Source: Sinorhizobium sp. 8-89
GTDB taxonomy: Bacteria > Pseudomonadota > Alphaproteobacteria > Rhizobiales > Rhizobiaceae
Assembly (NCBI RefSeq): GCF_030124325.1
Contig: NZ_JASKLR010000011.1
Location: forward strand, 62,001 to 126,000
DNA length: 64,000 nucleotides
Reading direction: 5' to 3'
The position numbers and the translations under genes were made by a program. Position 1 is the stretch's first letter. Each line of letters begins with the position of its first letter. The notes below the pieces were generated by a model, which saw only the letters and a list, made by a program, of their open reading frames with translations, made no database searches and had not been told where the DNA came from. Below, piece after piece: positions 35,922 through 46,555 of the stretch.

Positions 35922-37064
35922 TCAGTCGCTGAGAGTGTCGAAGAAATCCTTCATCCGGGCGAAGAAGCCTGTCGATTCCGGATTGTTCTCCTTGGACGAG
36001 ATCTGCTCGAATTCCTGCAACAGTTCGCGCTGACGCTTGGTGAGCTTCTGCGGCGTCTCGATCTGGATCTGGATGTAAAGGTCGCCGCTCTGGTTAGAGC
36101 GCAGCACCGGCATGCCCTTGCCCTTGAGACGGAACTGCTTGCCGGCCTGCGTGCCTTCCGGCACGGTCACCCTGGACTTGGTGCCATCGAGCGTCGCCAC
36201 GTCGAATTTGCCGCCGAGCGCCGCGGTCGTCATCGAGATCGGCACGCTGCAATAGAGGTCGGCGCCGTCGCGCTGGTAGAATTCGTGCGGTTTGACCGAG
36301 AGAAAAATGTAGAGGTCGCCCGCGGGGCCGCCTCGGAGGCCCGCTTCACCCTCGCCGGAAAGGCGGATGCGCGTCCCGTCCTCGATACCGGCCGGAATGT
36401 TGACGGAAAGCGTGCGCTCCTCCATGACCCGGCCCTGACCGTGGCATTTGGTGCAGGGATCGGTGATCGTCTGGCCGCGGCCGCCGCAGGTCGGGCAGGT
36501 CCGCTCGATGGAGAAGAAGCCCTGCGCCGCCCGCACGCGGCCCGAGCCCTGACAGGTCGCGCAGGTCTTCGGGCTCGTGCCCGGCTTGGCGCCGCTGCCG
36601 CTACAGACGTCGCAGGTGATCGATGTCGGCACCCGGATCTGCGCGGTCTTGCCGGAATAGGCCTCCTCGAGCGAGATTTCCATGTTATAGCGAAGATCCG
36701 CTCCGCGCTCACGCCCGCCGGAGGAGCGTCGCTGGCGGCCACCGCCCATCATCTCGCCGAAGATGTCCTCGAAAATGTCCGAGAAGCCGCCGGCGCCGCC
36801 GCCCGCGAAACCGTTGCCGAAACCGGCGCCCATACCGCCCTGCTCGAAAGCAGCGTGACCGTAGCGGTCGTAGGCCGCGCGCTTCTGCGGGTCCTTCAGC
36901 GTTTCATAAGCTTCGTTGATATCTTTGAAGGTCTTTTCCGCTTCCGTGTCGCCCGGGTTCTTGTCCGGATGATATTTCATCGCCAGTTTGCGGAAGGCGC
37001 TTTTCAGCTCCTTCTCATCGGCATTTCTCGCAACACCAAGCGTTTCGTAAAGATCACGTTTCAT
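35922..37064 (-). CDS. dnaJ: Chaperone protein DnaJ
   Basis: 380 residues. J-domain with [11 protein letters not shown] (HPD at about residues 33-35), a Gly/Phe-rich linker ([19 protein letters not shown]), four zinc-finger repeats [24 protein letters not shown] and CTKCHGQG between about 145 and 205, then the substrate-binding C-terminal domains and a short tail. It stimulates DnaK ATPase and delivers unfolded proteins. It lies 267 bases downstream of dnaK on the same strand, beyond a strong dnaK terminator, so it should have its own promoter in 37065-37277. Confidence 0.97.
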   Translation of the reverse strand: MKRDLYETLGVARNADEKELKSAFRKLAMKYHPDKNPGDTEAEKTFKDINEAYETLKDPQKRAAYDRYGHAAFEQGGMGAGFGNGFAGGGAGGFSDIFEDIFGEMMGGGRQRRSSGGRERGADLRYNMEISLEEAYSGKTAQIRVPTSITCDVCSGSGAKPGTSPKTCATCQGSGRVRAAQGFFSIERTCPTCGGRGQTITDPCTKCHGQGRVMEERTLSVNIPAGIEDGTRIRLSGEGEAGLRGGPAGDLYIFLSVKPHEFYQRDGADLYCSVPISMTTAALGGKFDVATLDGTKSRVTVPEGTQAGKQFRLKGKGMPVLRSNQSGDLYIQIQIETPQKLTKRQRELLQEFEQISSKENNPESTGFFARMKDFFDTLSD

Positions 37065-37277
37065 GCTTCAAAGATTGTCCCGTTGACAAGGCGTGCCAGC
37101 GCGGGGTTCCGGCGGCTGCTGCCTGATTATCTTGCCACAGGATTTAGTAAACCTTGAAGCGTGATACCATAGCCAACTCGGGCTAGGCGTGGTTTTTTGT
37201 CGAAAAATGGCGCGCATCCGGGCCGTTGCGTGGTCGTCCGCATCCGTCGACTGGGGGTAGGCGGCCGTGCGGGCAAC

Positions 37278-37304
37278 AAAAAAGCCCGGGATCGCTCCCG
37301 GGCT
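37278..37304 (-). terminator. Intrinsic terminator downstream of dnaK
   Basis: On the minus strand AGCCCGGG and CCCGGGCT form an 8-bp GC stem around a 6-base loop, followed by TTTTTT. It lies 28 bases after the dnaK stop and before dnaJ. Confidence 0.9.
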
Positions 37305-37331
37305 CCTCAAATGTAAGGTTCGAAAGAGACG

Positions 37332-39254
<1,923 letters not shown>

Positions 39255-39364
39255 GTCGTTCTCTCCTTGCAGCGGACTGTCGGAACCCGGTCAGGCATTC
39301 GTAGGACAGCCCCTAACGGGATGGTCTTAGATTTCATCGCAGCCGCAGCTGCGTCGATGCGGCG

Positions 39365-39394
39365 TATATAAGGACCGGCGTTTCGGACTGCAAG
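39365..39394 (-). promoter_or_regulatory. Candidate RpoH (sigma-32) promoter of dnaK
   Basis: On the minus strand CTTGCA (39394-39389) is followed after 16 bases by CTTATATA (39372-39365). This is close to the alphaproteobacterial heat-shock form CTTGAA-N16/17-CNTATAT. The predicted start would leave a leader of about 100 bases before the dnaK ATG. Within the 260-base upstream gap it is the best promoter-like pair I can see. Confidence 0.5.
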
Positions 39395-39514
39395 GCATTC
39401 TGCGGGGGGATCAGGGGCAAAAGCAAGTGCTCTTGCTGGTGCGTTGAAGCGATATTGGCACGGGGCCTCAGCGCCGTCGGCGAATCCGGTCGTAAGGCGC
39501 GGTGGCGCCACGGC

Positions 39515-41752
39515 TCAACCGCCCGTCAGCAAGTCGAAAAGCGTCGTCCGGCGGGTCGCTCCGGTCGTCTCGCCGACGCCTGCGGGCGGGATGGGGCCGC
39601 CGGCATTCTGTTCGTTGACCGGCCGCACCTCATCGATGGCCGCCGTGCCGTCCACGCTTGCCGGGCGTTCTGGGAAGGCATTGGGATTCCCGCTTGGGAA
39701 ACCGTCCGGAACTGCGCCGCCGCCTGCGACAGCGCCACCGTCGTCGAAGACCGGTTGGACGCCGGTGGTCCCGAACAGCGGCGAAGGTGAGAGGCCCTCG
39801 TGGGCCGCGGCCATGAAATCATGCCAGGCCTTGGCGGGAAGCCCGCCTCCGGTCACCTTCTTCATCGACTTGCCGTCGTCGTTGCCGAACCAGACGCCGG
39901 TCGTCAGATTGGATGTGTAGCCGACGAAGAGCGCGTCGCGGAAGGATTGCGTCGTGCCGGTTTTTCCGGCCGCCTCCCAGCCTTTCAGGCGCGCCTTCTT
40001 GCCGGTTCCGTTCGTCAGCACCCGCACCATCATCTGGTTCATTTCGCTGACGATCGCCGGGTCGAGCACCCGCGGGGGATTATCGTAGGTATTTTCATAA
40101 AGCACGGTACCATCGGCGGTGGAGATGCGGCGGATGACGTGCGGGGTCGCCTTGAAGCCGCCATTCATGAAGGGTGCGTAGGAGGAGGTGAGTTCGACGA
40201 GGCTGACTTCCGACGTTCCGAGAGCGATCGAGGCGTTTGCCTGCATCTCCGAATCGATCCCGAGCCGATGCGCGAGCTTGACCACATTCTGCGGGCCGAC
40301 TTCCATGACGAGCTGGGCCGCGATCGTATTCAGCGAATTGGCAAGCGCGTCGGTAAGCGTCACCTCGCCGCGATATTTCTGGTCGTAGTTTTCCGGTGTC
40401 CAGTTCCCGATCCTGACCGGCGCGTCATTTCGGACGGACATCGGCGTGCGGCCGATTTCGAGGGCTGCCGCGTAAACGAAGGGTTTGAAGGCGGAGCCCG
40501 GCTGGCGTTTGGCCTTGGAGGCGCGGTCGAACTGGCTTTCGGCATAATCGCGGCCGCCGACCAGCGCCCGGATCGCGCCGGTGCCGTCGATCGACACGAG
40601 GGCGGCTTGAGAGGCGTTGAGCTTGCCGCCGTCTGCATCGAGCGCCGCGGCGATCGCTTCCTCGGCCTTCTTCTCGAGCGTGAGATCGATCGTCGTGTCG
40701 ATCACCAGATCCTGGCTGATTTCGCCGATCATCCCGGGGAGCTGGTCCATGATCATGTCGGCGACGTAGTGTTCGGCGCCGGACCAGAAACTCTTGGCCT
40801 TGGTGGGCGTCTGCGACATCGCCGTCTTGATTTCGGCATCGGTGACGAAGCCTTCTTCGCGCATCGCGCCGAGCACAAGCTGCGCACGTTCCTCCGCCGC
40901 TTCCGGGTCGCGCGCCGGCGACAGCCGCGAAGGCGCCTTCAGGAGCCCAGCGAGCAGCGCCGCCTCGCCGAGATTGACGTCGCGGGCCGACTTGTTGAAG
41001 TAGCGCCGCGACGCCGCCTCGACGCCATAGGCGTTGGAACCGAAGAACACGCGGTTGAGATACATCGCGAGGATCTGGTCCTTGGAGTATTTCTGCTCCA
41101 GCCAGAAGGCGAGCAGCACTTCCTGGACCTTGCGTTCCAGTGTGCGCTCGGGCGAGAGGAACAGGTTCTTGGCGAGCTGCTGCGTCAATGTCGAGCCACC
41201 CTGGACCATGCGGCCGCTCATCAGATTGGTCAGCATGGCGCGGGCAAGGCCCAACGGATCGACGCCGAAATGCGAATAGAACCGGCGATCCTCGATGGCG
41301 ATCACCGCCTGCGGAATGTAGGGGGACATGGTTTCGAGCGAGAGCGCCTCGCCGCCCGTCGCGCCGCGGTTGGCGATGATGTCGCCGTTGACCGAAAGGA
41401 GTTTCACGTTCGGCGGCCGGTCGGGGATCGACCAGCTCGTCGCGCTCGGCATCCGCGCGCCGTAATAGAGCACGAGACCGCCGACTCCGATTGCGCCCCA
41501 AATGCCGAGCACGACGCACCAGTAGGCGAGCCTGCGGACAAGGCCGAAAAAGCCGCCGCCGCTGGACTTGGAGCGGCCCCGGCCGCCGCGTTTGCCGCGG
41601 GTCTTTCGCTTGCCGGCTTCGGACTTGCCGCGGGCGGGCCGACGGGCGCTGCCGCTCACGCGATCGCTCGCCTCGATACGCAACTCGTCGTCATCGCTGT
41701 CGCCGTCGAAGGAAGGTTCGATCCGTTGTCCTGATTTGCCGCGTGCTGCCAT
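39515..41752 (-). CDS. Penicillin-binding protein 1A, bifunctional transglycosylase/transpeptidase
   Basis: 745 residues from ATG 41752; a TTG at 41818 would add 22 residues but has no proper ribosome site. The protein has a basic, Gly/Arg-rich cytoplasmic tail (RGKRGGRGRSK), one membrane segment (LAYWCVVLGIWGAIGVGGLVLYYG), then a GT51 domain with EDRRFYSHFGVDPLGLARA (catalytic Glu), QGGSTLTQQLAKNLFLS and LNRVFFGSNAYGVEAA. The transpeptidase has SAFK (in RQPGSAFKPFVYA), SLN and KTGTTQSFRDALFVGY. The end is a Pro/Gly-rich tail. It polymerises and cross-links peptidoglycan. It lies upstream of dnaK on the same strand. Confidence 0.94.
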   Translation of the reverse strand: MAARGKSGQRIEPSFDGDSDDDELRIEASDRVSGSARRPARGKSEAGKRKTRGKRGGRGRSKSSGGGFFGLVRRLAYWCVVLGIWGAIGVGGLVLYYGARMPSATSWSIPDRPPNVKLLSVNGDIIANRGATGGEALSLETMSPYIPQAVIAIEDRRFYSHFGVDPLGLARAMLTNLMSGRMVQGGSTLTQQLAKNLFLSPERTLERKVQEVLLAFWLEQKYSKDQILAMYLNRVFFGSNAYGVEAASRRYFNKSARDVNLGEAALLAGLLKAPSRLSPARDPEAAEERAQLVLGAMREEGFVTDAEIKTAMSQTPTKAKSFWSGAEHYVADMIMDQLPGMIGEISQDLVIDTTIDLTLEKKAEEAIAAALDADGGKLNASQAALVSIDGTGAIRALVGGRDYAESQFDRASKAKRQPGSAFKPFVYAAALEIGRTPMSVRNDAPVRIGNWTPENYDQKYRGEVTLTDALANSLNTIAAQLVMEVGPQNVVKLAHRLGIDSEMQANASIALGTSEVSLVELTSSYAPFMNGGFKATPHVIRRISTADGTVLYENTYDNPPRVLDPAIVSEMNQMMVRVLTNGTGKKARLKGWEAAGKTGTTQSFRDALFVGYTSNLTTGVWFGNDDGKSMKKVTGGGLPAKAWHDFMAAAHEGLSPSPLFGTTGVQPVFDDGGAVAGGGAVPDGFPSGNPNAFPERPASVDGTAAIDEVRPVNEQNAGGPIPPAGVGETTGATRRTTLFDLLTGG

Positions 41753-42004
41753 GCCGGAAGGAACTATCCCTTTGAGGTCCGATCCGTCATCGCTCAGAAG
41801 CGATTCCCGGCGGCGCAATTCCTGTCATGCGGTTCGAGCCAATCTGCCCGCACGTGCCGATGCGTTGGACTCTAAATGCGGCAATTTAAGGGGGAGTTAA
41901 GAGCTGCTGAACAACAGGGACGGTCGTCTCGATTTCCGGAAAGCGCAGATTCTGCCGCGACAGATTTCAGCCCCGCGTTGCCATCTCGCCCTGCGTCCAA
42001 CGCA

Positions 42005-42033
42005 TTGCTGCATTGCAGCATTAGCGGTATTAA
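42005..42033 (+). promoter_or_regulatory. Candidate promoter of the CCUCCUCCC sRNA
   Basis: TTGCTG (42005-42010), a 17-base spacer and TATTAA (42028-42033) give a sigma-70-like pair. The predicted transcript start is near 42040, about 28 bases before the first hairpin. Other AT-rich stretches nearby (for example around 42040-42055) are alternatives. Confidence 0.35.
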
Positions 42034-42039
42034 ATCAGA

Positions 42040-42178
42040 CTAAATGATTTATCTTGAACTCATCGAAGCGCTGCACCTCCTCCCGCGGCGCCCGATGCGG
42101 ATCGGTTTCACTCCTCCTCCCAGGAACCGATCGAATTCAAGGACCCCGAGCCACCTCCTCCCGGCTCGGGGTCTTTTT
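42040..42178 (+). ncRNA. Structured small RNA with three CCUCCUCCC hairpin loops (cuckoo/alpha-r14-like)
   Basis: In the 480-base gap between PBP1A and the EamA gene. Three hairpins follow one another: 42068-42091 (GCGCTG/CGGCGC), 42100-42132 (GATCGGTT/AACCGATC, 8 bp) and 42142-42173 (GACCCCGAGCC/GGCTCGGGGTC, 11 bp), the last followed by TTTTT and so a terminator. Each loop carries an exact CCTCCTCCC (42076-42084, 42113-42121, 42154-42162), complementary to Shine-Dalgarno sequences. Loops with this motif are known from rhizobial alpha-r14/cuckoo sRNAs and from CcsR RNAs of Rhodobacter. No open frame fits. The 5' end is inferred. Confidence 0.8.
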
Positions 42179-42232
42179 GTATCCGCCTGCTGCATGTTCC
42201 CTTAATCCCGGCGCCGGTATATCAGGTTGCTC

Positions 42233-43120
42233 ATGAAATCCAGGGCAAACGGCTACGTCTTCGCGCTTGCTGCGATCGTCATTTTCGCGATCCAGGACGG
42301 CATCTCCAAACATCTTGGCACCCTCTATCCGCCGGTCTTCGTGTCCATGATCCGCTATTGGGCCTTCGCCGCCTTTGCCGTCGCCCTGGCGGCGCGGGCG
42401 CAAGGCGGGCTGAAGGCCACGATCGTGACGAAGAAGCCGGCGCTGCAGGTGCTTCGCGGCGTGCTGCTACCAGCGCAGATCGTGGTCGTGATCACAGCCT
42501 TCACCGTCGTCGGCCTGGCGCATTCGCAGGCGATTCTGGCGGCTACCCCGCTCTTCGTTGCGCTCCTGTCCATGCCGCTTCTTGGCGAGCGCGTCGGCTG
42601 GCGGCGCTGGGCTGCGATTTCGGCAGGGCTTGTCGGCGTGCTTCTGATCCTGAAGCCACAGCGGGGCACCTTCGACACGAGCTTTCTGCTGCCGCTCTCG
42701 GCGGCGCTGATGTTTGCGATCTACATTATCACGACCCGACTGGTCAGCCGCGCCGATTCGGCGATGACAAGCTTCTTCTATACCGGCATGATCGGCGCCG
42801 TTGCGATCAGCCTCGTCGGCCCGTTCTTCTGGACGGCGCTGGCGCCGACCGATTGGGTCTGGATGCTGCTGCTCTGCATCACCGGGACCTCCAGCCACTA
42901 TTTCCTGATTCGTGCCTATGACATGCTCGATGCCGTCGCCGTCCAGCCGCTCACTTATCTGCAACTCGTCTTCGCTTCGATTATGGGCGTCACCATCTTC
43001 GGTGAGACGCTGACGACAAATATGATCCTCGGCTCGATCCTTGTTGTCGCGGCCGGCATCTTTACCGTCTGGCGCGAGCACGTGGTTGCAAGGCGCAAGG
43101 CCGGCCTGCCGCCGCAGTGA
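42233..43120 (+). CDS. EamA/DMT-family transporter
   Basis: 295 residues from ATG 42233 (AGG 9 bases upstream; a TTG at 42227 is possible). About ten membrane helices in two EamA halves: the first with YVFALAAIVIFAIQDGISKHL and AHSQAILAATPLFVALLSMPLLGERVGWRRW, the second with LTYLQLVFASIMGVTIFGETLTTNMILGSILVVAAGIF. The protein ends in a short basic tail. It belongs to the drug/metabolite exporters; substrate unknown. It stands alone behind the sRNA terminator, with about 50 bases for its own promoter and leader. Confidence 0.88.
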   Translation: MKSRANGYVFALAAIVIFAIQDGISKHLGTLYPPVFVSMIRYWAFAAFAVALAARAQGGLKATIVTKKPALQVLRGVLLPAQIVVVITAFTVVGLAHSQAILAATPLFVALLSMPLLGERVGWRRWAAISAGLVGVLLILKPQRGTFDTSFLLPLSAALMFAIYIITTRLVSRADSAMTSFFYTGMIGAVAISLVGPFFWTALAPTDWVWMLLLCITGTSSHYFLIRAYDMLDAVAVQPLTYLQLVFASIMGVTIFGETLTTNMILGSILVVAAGIFTVWREHVVARRKAGLPPQ

Positions 43121-43228
43121 TCCCGTATCGGCTTCAAATCGCCTTTCGCGATCAGGTGAACTCTTCCCTTGCCTTCTGGCTGCCACTTGCCGGGCTTTGA
43201 ATAGGCGTCCGGTGAAAGGGAGAAGGCG

Positions 43229-43723
43229 ATGAAGGTTTGTTTGACGGCAGCGCTCGCGCTTGCAGCCCTTGCGGTGGCGAAGACCGAAGTCTCGGCGGAA
43301 GAAGTGGTCGCCGCTTATGTCGACGATCGGTCCGACGGCGCCGCACTTGTGCGTTCGCTCTACAATGCGATCAACCGGAAGGAATATGCCCGCGCCTATG
43401 GTTATTTCGCCGAGACACAGCCTGTCGGCGGTTTCGCGGATTTCTCGCGCGGCTATGCGAACACGATTTCGGTCGAGGTCAGGATTGGAAAGGTGACGAC
43501 CGAGGGTGCTGCCGGCAGCGTCTACGCCGCCATTCCCGTTGCGGTCAAATCTATCGAGCGGCCGACAAAAACTCGCTTGTTTGCAGGTTGCTATGTTGCC
43601 CGCATCATCAATCCGGCGCAGCAGGCGCCGCCCTTCACGCCCTATCAGATCGAGGCGGCCCGCCTCAAGGAGGTGGAAGGACCGATCGAGCAGGCGATAC
43701 CCGCCGTTTGCGACGTGCCCTAA
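43229..43723 (+). CDS. Small secreted protein of unknown function
   Basis: 164 residues. A clear signal peptide (LTAALALAALAVAKTEVSAEE, cleavage likely after VSA) is followed by a soluble domain: ALVRSLYNAINRKEYARAYGYFAET, FADFSRGYANTISVEVRIGKV, VYAAIPVAVKSIERPTKTRLFAGCYVARIINPA. The pattern (helix, then beta strands, with a Tyr/Phe-rich turn) resembles NTF2-like or lumazine-binding folds, but I do not recognise a named family. AAAGGGAGAAGG gives a strong ribosome site. Two Cys residues near positions 128 and 161 could form a disulphide. The gene ends in a repeat. Confidence 0.8.
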   Translation: MKVCLTAALALAALAVAKTEVSAEEVVAAYVDDRSDGAALVRSLYNAINRKEYARAYGYFAETQPVGGFADFSRGYANTISVEVRIGKVTTEGAAGSVYAAIPVAVKSIERPTKTRLFAGCYVARIINPAQQAPPFTPYQIEAARLKEVEGPIEQAIPAVCDVP

Positions 43724-43770
43724 TGCATGTCGCCCGAAAGCGCGCGGCGGTTTCGGGACAACGACATGCA
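43721..43770. repeat. TAATGCATGTCG palindromic repeat (family 4)
   Basis: TAATGCATGTCGCCCGAAAG, GCGGTTTCGGGACAACGACA and TGCA. Outer arms TGCATGTCG/CGACATGCA and inner arms CCGAAA/TTTCGG pair. It opens with the TAA stop of the preceding gene, as in the copy at 11668. Confidence 0.62.
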
Positions 43771-43785
43771 CGCAAACTAAGACTT

Positions 43786-43816
43786 AAAGCGCGTCGCCTT
43801 GAATGCGACGCGCTTT
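43786..43816. terminator. Hairpin terminator between convergent genes
   Basis: AAAGCGCGTCGC (43786-43797) and GCGACGCGCTTT (43805-43816) form a perfect 12-bp stem with a 7-base loop. The T-run is short on both strands, so termination in either direction may be partial. It lies 27 bases before the stop of the YbhN-like gene. Confidence 0.6.
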
Positions 43817-43843
43817 CGTCGCCTCTCTATCGCGCGGTAGGCT

Positions 43844-44794
43844 CTACGGCATTCCGCCGTTTCGCTGCGCCAGGAAGCGCGAGCGCTCGTAAATCAGGAT
43901 GACTACGAGCGCCATGACGAACGGCACGATCAAGTAGAGCAGCCGGAAGATCGCGAGTGCCGCCAGAACGTCTGCCGGATCCATCTCAGGAAGCGCTGCG
44001 ATGAAGACGAGCTCGAGCACGCCGAGGCCGCCAGGCGCGTGCGACAGCAACGCTGCCGAGAAGGACGCCAGGAAGATCCCGAGAATCACCACGTAGCCGG
44101 GATTGCCGGTCTGCGGCAGGGCGAAGTAGATGATTCCGGCGGCGCCGAGCAGTTCGACGGGAGCGATCACCAATTGCCTGAAGACGATCGAGGACCGTGG
44201 ATAGTGAAGCTGGAACCAGCGCGTGCGAATCGGCCGAAGTCCGATCAGGCTGCCGAGCACGTAAAGCCCGACGAGCGCGAGGATGACGACGCCGGTCGTC
44301 AGCGACATCTCGATCGGCAGGAATTCCGCAAAGCGCTCGATGATGTCCGGCTTCGCCAGGAGAACGATCGCCGACAACATCAGCGTGCCGAGCGTGAAGG
44401 TGAAGGAGCAGAAGGCGACCAGAACGCCGACCTCGCCGGCCGTCAGGCCCTTCGAGCGGTAGGCCCGGTAGCGCACCACGGCGCCTGAAAACACCGATGC
44501 GCCGAAATTATGCGACAGCGCATAGGTCGTGAACGAGCAGACCGTGATGAACCAGATGGAAATGTGGTGGTGGCCGAGATGGTCGAGTGCGAGCTTGTCA
44601 TAGGCCGCAAGTGCCGCGTAGGCGACAAGCGTCGCGCCAATGGCCAGTAGCCAGCTTCCAAGCGAGATCGCCTGGAAGCTTGCGATGAACTCATCGACGG
44701 AAAGACCTCGCAGCTCGTGGTAGAGCGCATTGACCGAGAACAGGATCGCCGCCAGTCCGACGATAGGCCAGAAATAGGCTTTCAACCTTTTCAT
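43844..44794 (-). CDS. YbhN/UPF0104-family membrane protein (flippase-like domain)
   Basis: 316 residues with about eight membrane helices, beginning YFWPIVGLAAILFSVNALYHELRGL. Family motifs include FTTYALSHNFGASVFSGAVVRYRAYRSKGLTAGEV in the first half and LASFSAALLSHAPGGLGVLELVFIAALPE in the second; the HAPGGLGVLE stretch is diagnostic of the lysylphosphatidylglycerol synthase transmembrane region (UPF0104). The catalytic MprF synthase domain is absent. Such proteins are thought to move or sense lipids, but function here is unknown. It is monocistronic as far as the sequence shows. Confidence 0.85.
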   Translation of the reverse strand: MKRLKAYFWPIVGLAAILFSVNALYHELRGLSVDEFIASFQAISLGSWLLAIGATLVAYAALAAYDKLALDHLGHHHISIWFITVCSFTTYALSHNFGASVFSGAVVRYRAYRSKGLTAGEVGVLVAFCSFTFTLGTLMLSAIVLLAKPDIIERFAEFLPIEMSLTTGVVILALVGLYVLGSLIGLRPIRTRWFQLHYPRSSIVFRQLVIAPVELLGAAGIIYFALPQTGNPGYVVILGIFLASFSAALLSHAPGGLGVLELVFIAALPEMDPADVLAALAIFRLLYLIVPFVMALVVILIYERSRFLAQRNGGMP

Positions 44795-45133
44795 GCCGGC
44801 GCCAGGGTGTTCCTGGAGGCGAGGTTGGCGGGGGACCTCGGAGGATGGCGAAGAATGCCATCCCAGTCTCGCATTCTAAAAGCACCGCGTCCGGAACGCG
44901 ATGTCTCGGTCCTCGACCTTGCCAACAGCCCATTTCCCTATTCTGATTGTTTTGTGAAAAGGGAAACATCCCGTAGCCGTGAGGTCAAGCAGCGATGACC
45001 GGATTCCTACACGCATCAGGGAAATCGCGACGGGGCTGAAGGCAGGGGGAGCGAACGCCAGGACGAGGCGATCCGGCTTTGCGGTCCCATCGCAAACCGT
45101 GGGGGAACGTCCGCCACGGTTTGCCAGAGCAAA
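44795..45133. other. Non-coding gap with one strong hairpin
   Basis: A 339-base gap upstream of the YbhN-like gene and downstream of the M20 peptidase. At 45092-45124 GCAAACCGTGG and CCACGGTTTGC form an 11-bp stem, 9 bases beyond the peptidase stop codon on the minus strand, without a T-run. It may protect the 3' end of the peptidase transcript. The rest, which must contain the promoter of the YbhN-like gene, shows no feature I can support. Confidence 0.5.
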
Positions 45134-46525
45134 TCAGGCGGCAAGCGCGTCGAGGATACGGATCCACGAGCGGATGCCCTTGTGGAAGGACATGAGCTCA
45201 TATTTCTCGTTCGGTGAATGAATCCGGTCGTCGGAAAGGCCGAAGCCGACGAGCAGCGATTCGATGCCGAGCATCCTCTGGAAATCGCCGACGATCGGGA
45301 TCGAGCCGCCCATGCCGATGACGACCGCAGGGTTCGGCCATTCGTCGGAAAGCGCGACCTTCGCCGTGTTCAGCAGGGCGGAATCATAGGGCAGGTGAAT
45401 CGCCGGCGAGCCGCCATGGGCGTGGAACTCCACCGAGCAGTCGGCCGGCACCTTCGACCGGACATAGGCGCGGAAGGTTTCGCGGATCTTGGCTGGGTCC
45501 TGGTTGCCGACGAGACGGAACGACACCTTGGCAGATGCCTGCGCCGCGATCACCGTCTTGAAGCCTTCGCCGGTATAACCGCCGGTGATGCCGTTGACCT
45601 CCGCCGTCGGGCGTGCCCAGGTCAGTTCGAGCACCGAGCGCCCCTTCTCGCCCGAGGGGATCGACAGGCCGATCTCGCCAAGAAACTTCTCCGCCGTCTG
45701 GCCGAGCGTGTTCCAGGCCGCTTTGATTTGCGCGGGCGTTTCCTCGACGCCTTCATAGAAGTTTTCGAGCGTCACACGGCCCGTCTCGTCGTGAAGGCCG
45801 GCGAGGATGTCGGTCAGAATGTGGATGGGATTTGCCGCCGCACCGCCGAAATAGCCTGAATGCAGGTCGCGATCGGCCGCCTTGATGATGATCTCCTCGC
45901 CGACGAGGCCGCGCAGGCCTGCGGAAATCGCCGGCGTCTCCCGGTCCCACATGCCCGTGTCGCAGACGAGCGCATAATCCGCCTTGAGTTCCGCCGCATT
46001 GGCCTCGAGGAACGGCTTCAGCGACGGAGAGCCCGATTCCTCCTCGCCTTCGAAAAGAATGGTGATCCGGCAAGGAAGCGCGTCATGGATCTCCTTGTAG
46101 GCGCGCACCGCTTCGACGAAGGTCATCAACTGGCCCTTGTCGTCGGCCGTGCCGCGGCCGGTGATGATGTTGCGCCCGGGCTCGACCTCCTTGATCGCCG
46201 GCTCGAACGGAGGCGTATCCCAGAGGTTCAGCGGATCGACGGGCTGCACGTCGTAATGGCCGTAGAACAGCACATGCGGAGCATCGGCCTTTGCAGCGGC
46301 GTGGTGGGCGACGACCATCGGATGGCCGGGCGTGTCGCGCACCGAGGCGGTGAAGCCGAGCGCGGTCAGTTCCGCCACCAGCCACTCGGCCGCCTTGCGG
46401 CACTCTGCCTTGAAGGCCGGATCGGTGGAGATGGACTTGATGCGAACGAGATCGAAAAGCCGGTCGAGGCTCTTCGGAAGATTGGCGTCGGCGCGCTCCA
46501 GCACAGGGGTGATATCTGCCATCAT
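45134..46525 (-). CDS. M20-family dipeptidase/metallopeptidase
   Basis: 463 residues; ATG 46525 has AAGGA just upstream and a second ATG follows at once. Zinc-site motifs of peptidase family M20 are complete: VLFYGHYDVQP with the first His and Asp, GRGTADDKGQLMTFVEA with the bridging Asp, and ILFEGEEESGSPSL with the catalytic Glu pair. LHSGYFGGAAANP and the C-terminal HSPNEKYELMSFHKGI are typical of the DapE/carnosinase-like M20A/F branch without a signal peptide. It should hydrolyse dipeptides or similar amides in the cytoplasm. The next gene upstream is the MarR regulator. Confidence 0.9.
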   Translation of the reverse strand: MMADITPVLERADANLPKSLDRLFDLVRIKSISTDPAFKAECRKAAEWLVAELTALGFTASVRDTPGHPMVVAHHAAAKADAPHVLFYGHYDVQPVDPLNLWDTPPFEPAIKEVEPGRNIITGRGTADDKGQLMTFVEAVRAYKEIHDALPCRITILFEGEEESGSPSLKPFLEANAAELKADYALVCDTGMWDRETPAISAGLRGLVGEEIIIKAADRDLHSGYFGGAAANPIHILTDILAGLHDETGRVTLENFYEGVEETPAQIKAAWNTLGQTAEKFLGEIGLSIPSGEKGRSVLELTWARPTAEVNGITGGYTGEGFKTVIAAQASAKVSFRLVGNQDPAKIRETFRAYVRSKVPADCSVEFHAHGGSPAIHLPYDSALLNTAKVALSDEWPNPAVVIGMGGSIPIVGDFQRMLGIESLLVGFGLSDDRIHSPNEKYELMSFHKGIRSWIRILDALAA

Positions 46526-46555
46526 GCGAATCCTTATGTGGGTTTCGCGCGGAAC

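Noticed and set aside
37310..37331. GGTTCGAA-like T-loop before dnaK stop suggesting a tRNA
   Set aside because: No acceptor, D or anticodon stem can be built around it; only an isolated motif. I found no tRNA in the window.
45092..45124. Hairpin after the M20 peptidase as an intrinsic terminator
   Set aside because: Stem is strong but no T-run follows on either strand, so it is listed only as a hairpin within the gap.
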